Source of the DNA: Microbacterium faecale | GTDB lineage: Bacteria; Actinomycetota; Actinomycetes; Actinomycetales; Microbacteriaceae | Length of the DNA stretch: 64,000 bases | Direction of reading: 5' to 3' | NCBI RefSeq assembly: GCF_014640975.1 | Contig: NZ_BMHO01000001.1 | Location: 62,001 to 126,000, forward strand | The notes under the pieces: generated by a model | What the model saw: only the letters and a program-made list of their open reading frames with translations | The model's database searches: none | Told to the model about the DNA's origin: nothing | Shown here: positions 25,676 to 34,910 of the stretch, in pieces | Numbering within the stretch: the first letter of the stretch is position 1 | Layout of the letters: each line of letters opens with the position of its first letter | Translations under genes and position numbers: made by a program

Positions 25676-26851
25676 TCAGAGGATCTCGAAGAGCGCGGCA
25701 GCGCCCTGTCCGCCGCCGATGCACATCGTGACGACGACGCGGGATGCGTCCCGTCGCCGCCCTTCGCGCAGCGCGTGACCGACAAGCCGGGTGCCCGAGA
25801 CGCCATAGGGGTGCCCGATCGCGATCGCACCGCCGTTGACGTTGAGTCGTTCGTCGGGGATCCCGAGGGTGTCGCGACAGTGCAGCACCTGCGACGCGAA
25901 GGCCTCGTTGAGCTCCCACAGGTCGATGTCGTCCACCCCGAGCCCGAAGCGCTCGAGGAGCTTCGGTACAGCGACGACGGGCCCGACCCCCATCTCGTCC
26001 GGTGCGCAGCCAGCGACGGCGAACCCGACGAATCGGCCGAGCGGCGTCAATCCGCGACGAGCCGCGAGATCCTCGTCCATGACGACGGCAGCCGCGGCGC
26101 CGTCGGCGAACCCGCTCGCACTGGCGGCGGTGACCGTCCCCTCGGCCATCACCGGTCGGAGGGATGCGGAGCTCTCGAGCGATGAGTTCGGCCGGATGCC
26201 TTCGTCCCGGTCGACGACGACGTCCACGACGGACATCTCGCCCGATCGATCGCGAATCGCCGTGCGCGTCGCAACAGGAACGATCTCCTCGTCGAAGAGC
26301 CCGGCGCTCTGGGCGTCCGCCGCGCGAAGGTGGCTGCGCACGCCGTACGCGTCCTGAGCTTCTCTCGTCACACCGTATCGGCTCGCGACGATCTCCGCCG
26401 TCTCGAGCATCGGCAGGTAGATGTCGGGCACCGTGCGCTTCATCCACGGGTCGATGGCCTGTGTCGTGTTCAGGTCGTTCTGCACGGCCGTGATCGATTC
26501 GACGCCGCCGGCGACGACGACGTCGCATTCGTCGGCGATGATCCGCTGCGCCGCGATCGCCAGCGACTGCAGGCCGGACGCGCAGAACCGGTTGACCGTC
26601 TCCCCCGGCACCGACTCCGGCAACCCGGCACGCAGAGCGGCGACCCGGCCGATGTTATTTCCGGCCGCTCCCTCCGGCTGTGCACAGCCCATGACGACGT
26701 CAGCGATCTCAGCGGGGTCGACTCCGCTGCGCTCCACCGCCGCGGAAACGGCGGCGCCGGCGAGGGTCACGGGATGCGTGAGATTGAACCCACCTCGCCA
26801 CGAGCGCGCCTGCGCCGTGCGTGCGGTGTCGACAATGACGGCGCGCCTCAT
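25676..26851 (-). CDS. Acetyl-CoA C-acyltransferase (thiolase)
   Basis: Catalyses CoA-dependent cleavage of a 3-ketoacyl-CoA to acetyl-CoA (or propionyl-CoA) and a shortened acyl-CoA. The 391-residue protein has nucleophile Cys90 in [10 protein letters not shown], the [17 protein letters not shown] motif with its His, and the second catalytic Cys in CIGGGQGAA. It matches degradative FadA/PaaJ-type thiolases. The ATG overlaps the stop of the hydratase/dehydrogenase gene (ATGA), the usual fadBA order. Together they complete a beta-oxidation spiral. Confidence 0.93.
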   Translation of the reverse strand: MRRAVIVDTARTAQARSWRGGFNLTHPVTLAGAAVSAAVERSGVDPAEIADVVMGCAQPEGAAGNNIGRVAALRAGLPESVPGETVNRFCASGLQSLAIAAQRIIADECDVVVAGGVESITAVQNDLNTTQAIDPWMKRTVPDIYLPMLETAEIVASRYGVTREAQDAYGVRSHLRAADAQSAGLFDEEIVPVATRTAIRDRSGEMSVVDVVVDRDEGIRPNSSLESSASLRPVMAEGTVTAASASGFADGAAAAVVMDEDLAARRGLTPLGRFVGFAVAGCAPDEMGVGPVVAVPKLLERFGLGVDDIDLWELNEAFASQVLHCRDTLGIPDERLNVNGGAIAIGHPYGVSGTRLVGHALREGRRRDASRVVVTMCIGGGQGAAALFEIL

Positions 26852-28935
26852 CGTGTGGCCTCCCAACGACCCAGCGGTTCGTCTCTGTGTGCGTGCTCGA
26901 CAATGAGCGGATGCGGCGTCCAGCGGTGACCGCCGGGACGCCGGGCGTAACGCTCCATGATTCGCACGACGTTCGTCAACCCGAGGATGTCGCCGAAGTG
27001 CATGGGGCCGCCGCGATCCGCGGGAAAGCCGTATCCGTTCGCGAACACCACGTCGATGTCACCCGCGCGGTCGGCGACGCCATCCGCGAGCACGGCAGCA
27101 CCCTCGTTGACCATCGACAGGATGGCGCGTTCGGCGATCTCCTGATCGGTGTGCTCGCGCGGGAGGACTCCGGCGTCGACCGCGATCGTGCGGATGAGCT
27201 CTTCGACCTCCGGGTCGCGCACGGGCTGCCCCGATTCGTGCCGATACCAGCCGCGACCGCTCTTCACACCCAGCCAGCCGCGTTCGACCAGCGCGGCAGC
27301 GGGACGCCAGGCGAGTTCTCCCGCGGTCCCACTCGCCTCACGCGCATGCATCGGGACGTCGTTACCGACGAGGTCGAGAACGCGCAGCGGCCCCATCCGC
27401 ATTCCCCACTGCTCCAGCGCGGCGTCGATCTGCGCGGGTGCGGCGCCTTCGAGGAGCATGAGTGCCACCTCGCGGCTCGACGTCTCGAGGATGCGATTGC
27501 CGATGAACCCGGGACCGACGCCCGAGACGACGGGCACCTTACCGATCGTCTCGGCGTGTGCGAGCGCGAACGCGATCGCCTCCGGCGCCGTCTGCGCGCC
27601 GCGGACGATCTCCAGCAGGCGCATGATGTGCGCCGGCGAGAAGAAGTGAAGCCCCACGACATCCTGCGGACGCGACGTGCTCGCCGCCAACGCGTCGACG
27701 TCGAGGGACGACGTGTTCGTCGCCAGAATCGTTCCCGGCGACAGCCGAGCGTCGAGTCGCCGGAACACGTCGAGCTTGAGCTCCATGACCTCGGGAACTG
27801 CTTCGATGACGAGGCCGACGTCGGGGAGCTGCTCGATCTCGGCAACGCAGGTGATGCGCGCGATGATCTCCTCCGCCGAGCCGACGCCCGCCTGACGCCC
27901 GCGTGTGCTCCGCGCCGCATCGACCGCGATCGCCCGCTCGGTCTCCGCACGCCGCGCGGCATCCGGTTCGACGACCCAGACCTCGAACTCCGCGAGACTG
28001 TGCGCGAGGGCGATACCGCGCCCCATCGTGCCGCCGCCGATCACGGCGATGCGCGCGGGGTCGAGCAGGCGCACTTCGGTCCGAGGACGTCGCCGGGCGG
28101 CGCGCTCGGCGAGGAAGAGGTGACGTCGGGCCGACGCGCTCTCGGACTCGGCCAGGCGCCGGAACAGCCGCTGTTCTTCGACGAACCCGCGGTCGACGTC
28201 ATCGAGTCCCGCGCGCACCGCACCGATCACGGCGCTGCGGGGATCGTCCCCCTGCACGGCGGCAGCAGCGAAAGCGAGAAAGCTCTCGGCATGGTCATCG
28301 CGCAGCGTCACGTCGCGCAAGCGCGGGACGGGCGCGTCGACGACGGTGGACGCGAACGCCACCGCACCGGCGACGGGATCTGCGGCGTCGACGATGGCCG
28401 CGACGAGGCGACCTCCCGCGACCGCTTCCGCGCGCAACGACGTACCCTGCAGCATGAGGTCCACGCCGCGCTCGAGGCCGACCGCTCGCGGCAGCCGCTG
28501 CGTGCCGCCAGCACCCGGGAGGAACCCGAAACTCACCTCGGGGAGACCGAGACGCGCGTGCGCCGTGGCGACCCGGTAGTGGCAGGCGAGCGCCAACTCG
28601 AGGCCCCCACCCAGCGCCAGTTCATCGATCAGCGCGACGACCGGAGTCGACATCTCGTCGAGGAACTCGGCGATCGTCGAGTGCAGCGAGGGCTCGGCCA
28701 GTCCCTGCCCGGAGTCAAACTCGCTGAGGTCCGCCCCTGCCGAGAAGACCCCCTCCGCCCCGGCCAGTACGACGGCGCGAACGTCCGCGTCGCTCTCCGC
28801 ACGGTCGAGGGCGTCAATGAGTTCCGAACGCAGCGGGCGAACGAGAGTGTTGAGTCGGCCGTGGCGCATCAACACCGTGACGACACCGTCGGGGGAGCGT
28901 CGCTCTTCGACGAGCGGCACGCGAGATTGGGGCAT
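26848..28935 (-). CDS. Bifunctional enoyl-CoA hydratase / 3-hydroxyacyl-CoA dehydrogenase (FadB-like)
   Basis: A 695-residue two-function beta-oxidation enzyme. The crotonase domain (residues 1-190) keeps oxyanion-hole [12 protein letters not shown] and both catalytic glutamates, in [15 protein letters not shown] and [17 protein letters not shown] linker leads to the NAD-binding domain with [30 protein letters not shown] at about 310, catalytic His in [16 protein letters not shown], and two C-terminal helical domains. The start is the ATG at 28935. It follows marR on the same strand with a 62-base gap that holds a dyad. It would hydrate and oxidise the pathway's enoyl-CoA. Confidence 0.92.
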   Translation of the reverse strand: MPQSRVPLVEERRSPDGVVTVLMRHGRLNTLVRPLRSELIDALDRAESDADVRAVVLAGAEGVFSAGADLSEFDSGQGLAEPSLHSTIAEFLDEMSTPVVALIDELALGGGLELALACHYRVATAHARLGLPEVSFGFLPGAGGTQRLPRAVGLERGVDLMLQGTSLRAEAVAGGRLVAAIVDAADPVAGAVAFASTVVDAPVPRLRDVTLRDDHAESFLAFAAAAVQGDDPRSAVIGAVRAGLDDVDRGFVEEQRLFRRLAESESASARRHLFLAERAARRRPRTEVRLLDPARIAVIGGGTMGRGIALAHSLAEFEVWVVEPDAARRAETERAIAVDAARSTRGRQAGVGSAEEIIARITCVAEIEQLPDVGLVIEAVPEVMELKLDVFRRLDARLSPGTILATNTSSLDVDALAASTSRPQDVVGLHFFSPAHIMRLLEIVRGAQTAPEAIAFALAHAETIGKVPVVSGVGPGFIGNRILETSSREVALMLLEGAAPAQIDAALEQWGMRMGPLRVLDLVGNDVPMHAREASGTAGELAWRPAAALVERGWLGVKSGRGWYRHESGQPVRDPEVEELIRTIAVDAGVLPREHTDQEIAERAILSMVNEGAAVLADGVADRAGDIDVVFANGYGFPADRGGPMHFGDILGLTNVVRIMERYARRPGGHRWTPHPLIVEHAHRDEPLGRWEATR

Positions 28936-28953
28936 GCGCCTATCGTTGCCGAA

Positions 28954-28993
28954 TCTCAGAAAAAGGTCAAACGTCTTATTACTTTTCCTGAGA
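28954..28993. promoter_or_regulatory. Inverted repeat between marR and fadB-like gene
   Basis: TCTCAGAAAAA (28954-28964) and TTTTCCTGAGA (28983-28993) are complementary at 10 of 11 positions. The AT-rich spacer holds TTGACC on the minus strand, a possible -35 for the fadB-like gene. A MarR operator is the likeliest role; a weak marR terminator is the alternative. Confidence 0.45.
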
Positions 28994-28997
28994 AGTT

Positions 28998-29603
28998 TTA
29001 CTTCTTTTCGGTGGATCCGCCCTTTTGGCGCGAACGGCGAACGCGCTGCCGGATCGGCTCGCGACGCTCCTCCGGCGACAGCGCGGGCGGGCTCGATTCG
29101 TGCAGCACGCGTCGGAGCAACCGAGCGATCTCGGCGCGCTCCTTCGGCGTGTAGCGTTCCGCCCATTGCGCCACACGCGTGTTATTGCGCGTGAACAGCT
29201 CCGCGACGGCACGCTCGCCTTCCGGCGTCAACGCCAACAGCACGGCGCGGCCGTCCGACTCATCGGCCGTGCGCGTGATCATCCCGTAGTTGTCGAGAGT
29301 CTTGATCACGCTCGAGATGCTCGCCGCCGATGTGTTCGACAGGTGGGCGAGCTTCATCGGGGAGATTCTCCCCACCGAGCGGATGGTGAACAGTACGCGG
29401 AACGCGGCCCAGGTCATCCCCGCCGGTCGGTGCACCTGCTGCTCAAGATCCTGCTGCAGGCGGTTCCCTGCGCGCACGATCGTGAGGCCGAAGTCCATCG
29501 CCGCGAGGTCCGCATCGCCGTCGATGCCGAGCGCAGCCGCACGGGTGAGTTCGTCGTAGTGAGCCGCGTCGCTCGAGCGGGAGTCCGCAGATTCAACGGT
29601 CAT
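28998..29603 (-). CDS. MarR-family transcriptional regulator
   Basis: A 201-residue winged-helix regulator. The DNA-binding core is MTWAAFRVLFTIRSVGRISPMKLAHLSNTSAASISSVIKTLDNYGMITRTADESDGRAVLLALTPEG in outline, with the wing motif DGRAVLL typical of MarR. The C-terminal tail is highly basic (RRVRRSRQKGG). It lies between the importer ATPase gene and the fadB-like gene on the same strand. MarR proteins in catabolic clusters usually sense the aromatic acid or its CoA ester, so it may be a second sensor beside the PaaX-like repressor. Confidence 0.9.
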   Translation of the reverse strand: MTVESADSRSSDAAHYDELTRAAALGIDGDADLAAMDFGLTIVRAGNRLQQDLEQQVHRPAGMTWAAFRVLFTIRSVGRISPMKLAHLSNTSAASISSVIKTLDNYGMITRTADESDGRAVLLALTPEGERAVAELFTRNNTRVAQWAERYTPKERAEIARLLRRVLHESSPPALSPEERREPIRQRVRRSRQKGGSTEKK

Positions 29604-29650
29604 AGCCCCTCACTCTATCTGCGCGACGCCGCGGATCCGCTGCGTGAACG

Positions 29651-30493
29651 TCATACAGACTGAGCATTCGCCTCAGCCGCGCGCAGTCTCGCTTCGCGCC
29701 GTTCACGCTGCAGTTTCGGGTTGGGAACCGGTGCCGTCTCGATGAGCTGACGCGTGTACGGGTGCTGAGGACGCTCGCAGATGTCGTCGACCGATCCGTG
29801 TTCGACCAGTTCTCCCTGCCGCAGCACGAGCACGCGGTCGGCGAAGTGACGCACCACGGCGAGGTCGTGCGTGATGAACAGGTACGCCACGTCGTGTTGG
29901 GATCGGAGATCACGGAGGATCTGGAGCACGGATGCCTGCGTCGACACGTCGAGCGCGCTGGTCGGCTCGTCGCAGATGACGAGCTTCGGCTCCAGCATGA
30001 GGGCGCGGGCGATCGCGATGCGCTGGCGCTGGCCGCCCGAGAAGTTCGCGGGGTACCGGTCAGGCGAGTCGTCGGGGAGACCTACCTGTCGCAGGAGGCC
30101 TTCCATGCGCTGCCGCGCCTCCGATGACGTCACGGCTCCCTGCGCACGCAGGGGCTCGGCGAGGTTCTCGCCGATCGTCTTGGCCGGGTTCAGCGAGCTG
30201 AACGGATCTTGGAAGACAACCTGCAGATCCCGCGCGATCTCACGTTGCGTCCGGGCCGACCGCCGGGTGATGTCCCGACCGTCGAAGACGACACTTCCCG
30301 ACTGGATCGCGTTGAGCCCGAGGATGCTGCGACCGATCGTCGACTTCCCCGACCCCGATTCCCCCACGAGCGCAACCGTCTCGCCGGGAGACACGGAGAA
30401 CGAGACGCCGTCTACTGCCCGCATCTTCTTTCGACGAGAGCCGGCGACACGAAACTCGACGCACAGGTCACGGACCGTGAGCAGTTCAGACAT
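29651..30493 (-). CDS. Oligopeptide-type ABC importer ATPase (DppF/OppF-like)
   Basis: A cytoplasmic ATPase of 280 residues. Walker A GESGSGKST, signature FSGGQRQRIAIARALML, Walker B LVICDEPTSALD and H-loop FITHDLAVVRHFADRV are all intact. The C-terminal YTRQLIETAPVPNPKLQRERR region is the OppF extension that in relatives binds an iron-sulfur cluster or stabilises the dimer. The start overlaps the stop of the permease-ATPase fusion gene by eight bases. It would pair with that fusion's ATPase half. Confidence 0.92.
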   Translation of the reverse strand: MSELLTVRDLCVEFRVAGSRRKKMRAVDGVSFSVSPGETVALVGESGSGKSTIGRSILGLNAIQSGSVVFDGRDITRRSARTQREIARDLQVVFQDPFSSLNPAKTIGENLAEPLRAQGAVTSSEARQRMEGLLRQVGLPDDSPDRYPANFSGGQRQRIAIARALMLEPKLVICDEPTSALDVSTQASVLQILRDLRSQHDVAYLFITHDLAVVRHFADRVLVLRQGELVEHGSVDDICERPQHPYTRQLIETAPVPNPKLQRERREARLRAAEANAQSV

Positions 30494-32249
30494 GGGGTCC
30501 TCCGACGTCGACGAGGCTCGGGGTGGCGCCGATGAGCGCGCGCGTGTACTCGTGCTGCGGATCGGCGAACAGGCCTTCGACCGTGGCCTTCTCCACGATG
30601 TGCCCCTTCTCCATCACGACGGCGCGTGAGGCGATATCGGCGACGACGCCGAGGTCGTGCGTGACGAACATGATCGCCATCCCCGTTTTCTTCTGCAGCG
30701 ACCGGAGCAGATCGAGGATTCCCGCCTGCACCGTCACATCGAGCGCCGTCGTGGGCTCGTCTGCGATGAGAAGTTCCGGTTCGCCCGTCAAAGCGATCGC
30801 GATCGCGACGCGCTGCGCCATCCCGCCGGAGAGCTGATGGGGGTAGCTGTGCATCACCGCATCGATGTCGCGCAGGCCGACCTCTTCGAGCAGCGAACGC
30901 GCGATGCGCCGCCCTTCAGCGCGCCCCACCTTCCGGTGTCGCCGCACGGGAGCCACCAGCTGCGACGCGACCGTGAAGCACGGGTCGAGAGCCATCATGG
31001 GCTCCTGCGAGATCATCCCGATCCGCTTGCCCCGATAGGTCGCCATCTTCGACGGCGAGAGGGAGGAGATGCCGACGCCGTCGAACTCGATCGCTCCCTC
31101 GCAGACGTGCCCGGGCACCGGCAGAAGTCCGATGATCGCCAGCGCGGTCATCGTCTTGCCGGATCCCGATTCCCCGACGACCGCGACGATCTCGCCGCGG
31201 TCGATTCCGAAGGAAATGCCGTCGACGACCTTCTCCCCCGAGTCGTCCGGAGAGAAGGTGATGCTGAGGTCGCGCACCTCCAGGAGGCGCTCCGACTGCG
31301 CGGCGTCCGTCCGCGCGGGCAGGGTCGGCGCGGTGTTCGCGGCCCGCGTCAGGAGACTGAAGCGCTGCCGCTTGCCGTCTCCGTCGCGCAGTGCGTCGCC
31401 GATGAGGTTCGCCGCAAGAATCGTCAGGGCGAGGACGACACCGGTCGGCACGAGAAGCCACGGGTGCTGATAGATGTACGTCGAAGCTTCGGCGATCATG
31501 CCACCCCACGTCGGGGCGGGCGGGGGCGGACCGAGCCCGAGAAAGCCGAGGCTGGCCTGCACGAGGAGCGCGGCGCCGAAGGTGAGGCTGCTCATGACGA
31601 TGATCGGCCCGACAACGTTCGGCAGCACGTGACCAAACACGACTCTCGGAGTGGAGAGCCCGGCCACCTTCGCCGCATCGACATAGAGCTCGCTACGAAC
31701 CGCCAATGTCGAGGCCTGCGCCATGCGCAGGTACGAGGCCGAGACCAGAACACCGAAGGCGGCCATCGATGCGACGATGCTCGTGCCGAACACTGCGGCG
31801 AGCGCGAGCAGGACGACCATGGCCGGGAGCGCGAAGACGAGCTCGGCGATGCGGTTGGCGACGCCGTTGAGCCATCCGCCGTAGTAGCCGGCGACGACGC
31901 CGACCGTGACGCCCAGCACGATCGCGACCACAACCGCTTCCAGCGACCCGAGGAGCGCGCCCTGGCCGCCCCAGAGGATCCGCGAGAACACGTCACGCCC
32001 GAGCGCGTCTGTGCCGAGAAGGTACTCCGCGGAAGGCCCCTGGAGCGCCGCCGAGAGGTTCTGCTTGAGCGGGTCCTTCAACGGGAGGAACGGGGCGGAG
32101 AAGCTCGCGACCGCGAGGATGATGAGCCAGACGACCCCGGCTGCGGCCAACGGGGCGCGGCGCACGTGACGGAGGAAGGCGAGCTTCCTGGTGCGACCCG
32201 CGCCGACCGCCGTGATCGACGTCGTGGGGAGGATCGGTGCCTGTGTCAT
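30486..32249 (-). CDS. ABC importer permease-ATPase fusion (DppC + DppD type)
   Basis: A 587-residue fusion of two usually separate subunits. Residues 1-300 form a DppC-type permease: GTDALGRDVFSRILWGGQGALLGS, then about five helices with the EAA-type loop VDAAKVAGLSTPRVVFGHVLPNVVGPI. Residues 325-587 form a DppD-type ATPase: GESGSGKTMTALAI, LSGGMAQRVAIAIALTGEPELLIADEPTTALD and FVTHDLGVVADI. There is no stop or frameshift between them. Start ATG 32249 overlaps the upstream permease stop (TGATG). Such fusions occur in actinobacteria but are a minority. Confidence 0.92.
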   Translation of the reverse strand: MTQAPILPTTSITAVGAGRTRKLAFLRHVRRAPLAAAGVVWLIILAVASFSAPFLPLKDPLKQNLSAALQGPSAEYLLGTDALGRDVFSRILWGGQGALLGSLEAVVVAIVLGVTVGVVAGYYGGWLNGVANRIAELVFALPAMVVLLALAAVFGTSIVASMAAFGVLVSASYLRMAQASTLAVRSELYVDAAKVAGLSTPRVVFGHVLPNVVGPIIVMSSLTFGAALLVQASLGFLGLGPPPPAPTWGGMIAEASTYIYQHPWLLVPTGVVLALTILAANLIGDALRDGDGKRQRFSLLTRAANTAPTLPARTDAAQSERLLEVRDLSITFSPDDSGEKVVDGISFGIDRGEIVAVVGESGSGKTMTALAIIGLLPVPGHVCEGAIEFDGVGISSLSPSKMATYRGKRIGMISQEPMMALDPCFTVASQLVAPVRRHRKVGRAEGRRIARSLLEEVGLRDIDAVMHSYPHQLSGGMAQRVAIAIALTGEPELLIADEPTTALDVTVQAGILDLLRSLQKKTGMAIMFVTHDLGVVADIASRAVVMEKGHIVEKATVEGLFADPQHEYTRALIGATPSLVDVGGPHV

Positions 32250-33187
32250 CAGCTTCTCACCTTCGGGTTGATCCACGCGTTGAGCAGGTCGACGATCAGG
32301 TTCACGACAATCACGAGCAGTGCCGTGAGGATGACCACGCCCTGCACGACCGGGATATCTCGGCCGTTCATCGCGACGAGCATGATCGCTCCGAGACCGG
32401 GGAGCGCGAACACCTGGTCGACGACGATGGCGCCGCTGAGCAGTCCGATGAACTGGAAGCTCAGACTCGTGACGACGGGAATCGCCGCGTTGCGCAGAGC
32501 GTGTCGGAAGACCACGCTCGAGTAGGGGGCGCCGGATGCCATCAGCGTACGGATGAAGTCACGCCCGAGCACCTCGTTCATCGATGCGCGCGTCTGACGC
32601 GCGACGCCCGCGATACCGGCGAGTGCGATCGCGGCGACCGGGAGGACGAGGTGCTTCGCCCAGACGTCGACGCCGCTGCTGAGAGGGGCGTATCCCGTCG
32701 CGGGGAGCGCGCCGAGACCGACGGCGAACAGCAGCACGAGGACGATACCGAACCAGAAGTTCGGCACCGACGTCCCCAGGATCGCGACGACCTGGGACGT
32801 CTTGCCGACCCAGCCGCCCTTGAGCGCGCCGACGAGGCCGATAAGTACACCGAGCACGGCCGTGACGATGATCGCGATCACCGCGAGTGACACCGTCACT
32901 TCCATCCGCTCGGCGATCATCGCGACAACGGGCCGGTTCGTGCGAATGGACGTGCCCAGGTCACCCTGCAGGGCCGACACCAGCCAGTCGGCGTACTGGA
33001 CGATCAGCGGCCGGTTGAGCCCGAGCGCTTCGCGCACGGCGGCGTACTCCGCGGGAGTCGCCTCCGGGCCCAGGATCGCGATCGCAGGGTCGCCCGGGAT
33101 GGCGTTGATCAGGAGGAACGTCAGCGAGGCGATCACAAAGATCATGGGAACCGAGACCGCGAGTCTCCGCAGGATCACTGTCAACAC
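32249..33187 (-). CDS. Peptide-type ABC importer permease (DppB-like)
   Basis: A 312-residue membrane subunit with six helices. The N-terminal LRRLAVSVPMIFVIASLTFLLINAIPGDPA is the classic DppB start with the PGDPA motif, and the EAA loop reads RDFIRTLMASGAPYSSVVFRHALRNAAIPVVTSL. The start is GTG. It opens the importer gene set and is followed by the fusion subunit. Together with the lipoprotein at 22100-23623 they make a complete importer. Confidence 0.92.
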   Translation of the reverse strand: MLTVILRRLAVSVPMIFVIASLTFLLINAIPGDPAIAILGPEATPAEYAAVREALGLNRPLIVQYADWLVSALQGDLGTSIRTNRPVVAMIAERMEVTVSLAVIAIIVTAVLGVLIGLVGALKGGWVGKTSQVVAILGTSVPNFWFGIVLVLLFAVGLGALPATGYAPLSSGVDVWAKHLVLPVAAIALAGIAGVARQTRASMNEVLGRDFIRTLMASGAPYSSVVFRHALRNAAIPVVTSLSFQFIGLLSGAIVVDQVFALPGLGAIMLVAMNGRDIPVVQGVVILTALLVIVVNLIVDLLNAWINPKVRS

Positions 33188-33345
33188 GGTTGCCCCTCCC
33201 CGCGCGGCGTGCAGCCACGCGTTCGACGGCGCTGGCGCGCGCGGCCATTGGCGTTTTCGATCATCTGGGTACCTCGTCGTATCGCACGATCAAACTGCTC
33301 GGGTGGTTCTTTGCGATGCGCAGGTCGTCGGCCCGCGGCTCGCTG

Positions 33346-33876
33346 CTACTGCACGGCGTAGTAGTGAATGAGGTTGCCGCTCTCGCGACGCTCGCCGATG
33401 CCGACGAACACCCGCTTGGCGAGCCAGTCGTGCGGGCCTTCCTCGACATCGAACAGCGGCGTCACGCGGAAGTAGACGTCCTTCGGCTCGTGGAAGGTGC
33501 GTGCGACGCCGGGGACGAACGTCGATCCGTCCACCGACAGCTCCGGGTCGACACGCAGACCGCGGTTATGCAGCCGGATGTTCGTCCCGTCGTCGGCCTG
33601 GAGGATGTAGCTGGCATCGAATACGGCGACGCCGTTCGCACGAATCGTCGGCCAGTCTCCGCCGCCGGGAATCGCCCGGCCCTGGATGTTGGGCCCGCGG
33701 AACCAGCCGCCCTTCACCGCGATGAACCCGTATGCAGATCCATTCGCCATCTGTGCGGTGCGCACCGCACCGAATGCGTGGTCCAACTCCAACGCAACCG
33801 ACAGGGCGTATTCCAGCCCCGGCGCCGCGGGGGGCACGAACTCTTCTTCAATCGACACCGTCGTCAACCGCCTCAC
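33346..33876 (-). CDS. DUF3237 family protein (copy 2)
   Basis: A 176-residue paralogue of the protein at 25152-25640. Shared family blocks are ALSVALELDHAFGAVRTAQ, GRAIPGGGDWPTIRANGVAVFDASYILQADDGTNIRLHNRGLR and PHDWLAKRVFVGIGERRESGNLIHYYAV. It begins at the ATG 33876, with a GTG six codons on as alternative, and lies downstream of a good promoter. The importer permease gene starts 159 bases further. Function of DUF3237 is not established; carrying two copies in one island suggests two related ligands or a hetero-oligomer. Confidence 0.87.
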   Translation of the reverse strand: MRRLTTVSIEEEFVPPAAPGLEYALSVALELDHAFGAVRTAQMANGSAYGFIAVKGGWFRGPNIQGRAIPGGGDWPTIRANGVAVFDASYILQADDGTNIRLHNRGLRVDPELSVDGSTFVPGVARTFHEPKDVYFRVTPLFDVEEGPHDWLAKRVFVGIGERRESGNLIHYYAVQ

Positions 33877-33879
33877 AAA

Positions 33880-33927
33880 ATAGATTGATGTCTAACTAAT
33901 TTGACCCAGTCCTCCCCCGAATGTCAA
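33880..33927 (-). promoter_or_regulatory. Promoter and TTAGACAT element upstream of DUF3237 copy 2
   Basis: On the minus strand TTGACA (33927-33922) and TCAAAT (33904-33899) are 17 bases apart. Directly downstream lies TTAGTTAGACATCAATCTA, which shares TTAGACAT with the element just after the -10 of the binding-protein promoter at 23686-23695. The shared site in the same position suggests a common repressor. This promoter probably drives the roughly 10-kb operon down to 23763. Confidence 0.6.
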
Positions 33928-34004
33928 GCGAACACGCAAAAGCATGCGACGATTCACTTAAACGTTGTATTACCACCCGATTCCTCGGCGAAGGAGCCGT
34001 CCCC

Positions 34005-34910
34005 ATGAGCGAAGCGACCCCCTACACACGCGCATCACTGCCCGTCGAGGGCGGCTCTCTCGAGTACGGCCAATGGGGATCAGCCACCGCGCCGCCGATC
34101 ATCGCGCTCCACGGAGTCACCAGCACCCATATGGACTGGATGACGTTCGGTGAGATCGCGAACGACCGCCTCCGTGTGATTGCGCCGGATCTCCGTGGGC
34201 GCGGCCGCAGCTCGGACATCGACGGTCCGTGGGGCATGCCAGCGCACGCGCGCGACGTCGTCGCGCTCATGGACGCCATGGGGATCGAACGCGGCGTGCT
34301 CGTCGGACACTCGATGGGCGGGTTCGTCGCCGTGCAGACGGCGGTGCTATTCCCGGACCGGGTCTCGGCGATCCTGCTCGTCGACGGCGGTCTGCCGGCA
34401 GTCGAGGCCAATGAGGGCGGCGACGCTCTCACCCGGATCGTGCTCGACGCCGCCCAGGCCCGTCTGGACCAGCGGTTCGACAGCCCCGCGACGTACCTCC
34501 GTCAGCTCGCGGCCCAGTTGCCGGAGGGGCAGACCCTCACCCCCGAGGCCGAGCAGATCGCCCGATACGACCTCGTGAGCACCCCTGAGGGCGAGCTGCG
34601 CGTGGCCGGGTCGTTCGACGCGATCGCCGAAGACTCCGTTCACATCACGGGCGATGCCTCCGATCGCACGTTGCGCGAGCTCACGACACCGACGGTCCTC
34701 GTTCGCGCGGGCCGCGGGCTCCCGCCCCGCGAAGGGGGGCTCTACTCGCCGGCCGAGGTCGCCGCGTGGACCGACCGCGTAGAAGCGCTGGACAGCGTCG
34801 AGCTGCTGGAGGCCGACCATGGCTCGATCATCCGGGATCCTCGCTACGTGGAAACCCTGGTCGCGCACGCCGAGCGCATGATCGCGAACGCCGCCTCGAT
34901 CGGCGACTGA
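34005..34910 (+). CDS. Alpha/beta hydrolase
   Basis: A 301-residue serine hydrolase. The oxyanion motif HGVTSTHMDW, PDLRGRGRS, nucleophile Ser103 in GHSMGG, and a late His in LEADHGSII complete the expected triad pattern. The overall plan resembles meta-cleavage-product hydrolases and esterases of aromatic pathways. ATG 34005 has GAAGGAG upstream. Its last codons (AASIGD) and stop lie inside the right 36-bp direct repeat, so its C-terminus has the same sequence as the DUF308 protein's. It is the only plus-strand gene at this end of the island. Confidence 0.88.
   Translation: MSEATPYTRASLPVEGGSLEYGQWGSATAPPIIALHGVTSTHMDWMTFGEIANDRLRVIAPDLRGRGRSSDIDGPWGMPAHARDVVALMDAMGIERGVLVGHSMGGFVAVQTAVLFPDRVSAILLVDGGLPAVEANEGGDALTRIVLDAAQARLDQRFDSPATYLRQLAAQLPEGQTLTPEAEQIARYDLVSTPEGELRVAGSFDAIAEDSVHITGDASDRTLRELTTPTVLVRAGRGLPPREGGLYSPAEVAAWTDRVEALDSVELLEADHGSIIRDPRYVETLVAHAERMIANAASIGD

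Noticed and set aside
26887..29154. 755-codon plus-strand frame opposite the fadB-like gene
   Set aside because: Same shadow effect; the minus strand holds all crotonase and dehydrogenase motifs.
15029..34889. Island as an integrated prophage or conjugative element
   Set aside because: No phage structural, relaxase, replication or integrase gene is recognisable; only metabolic, transport and regulatory genes are present.
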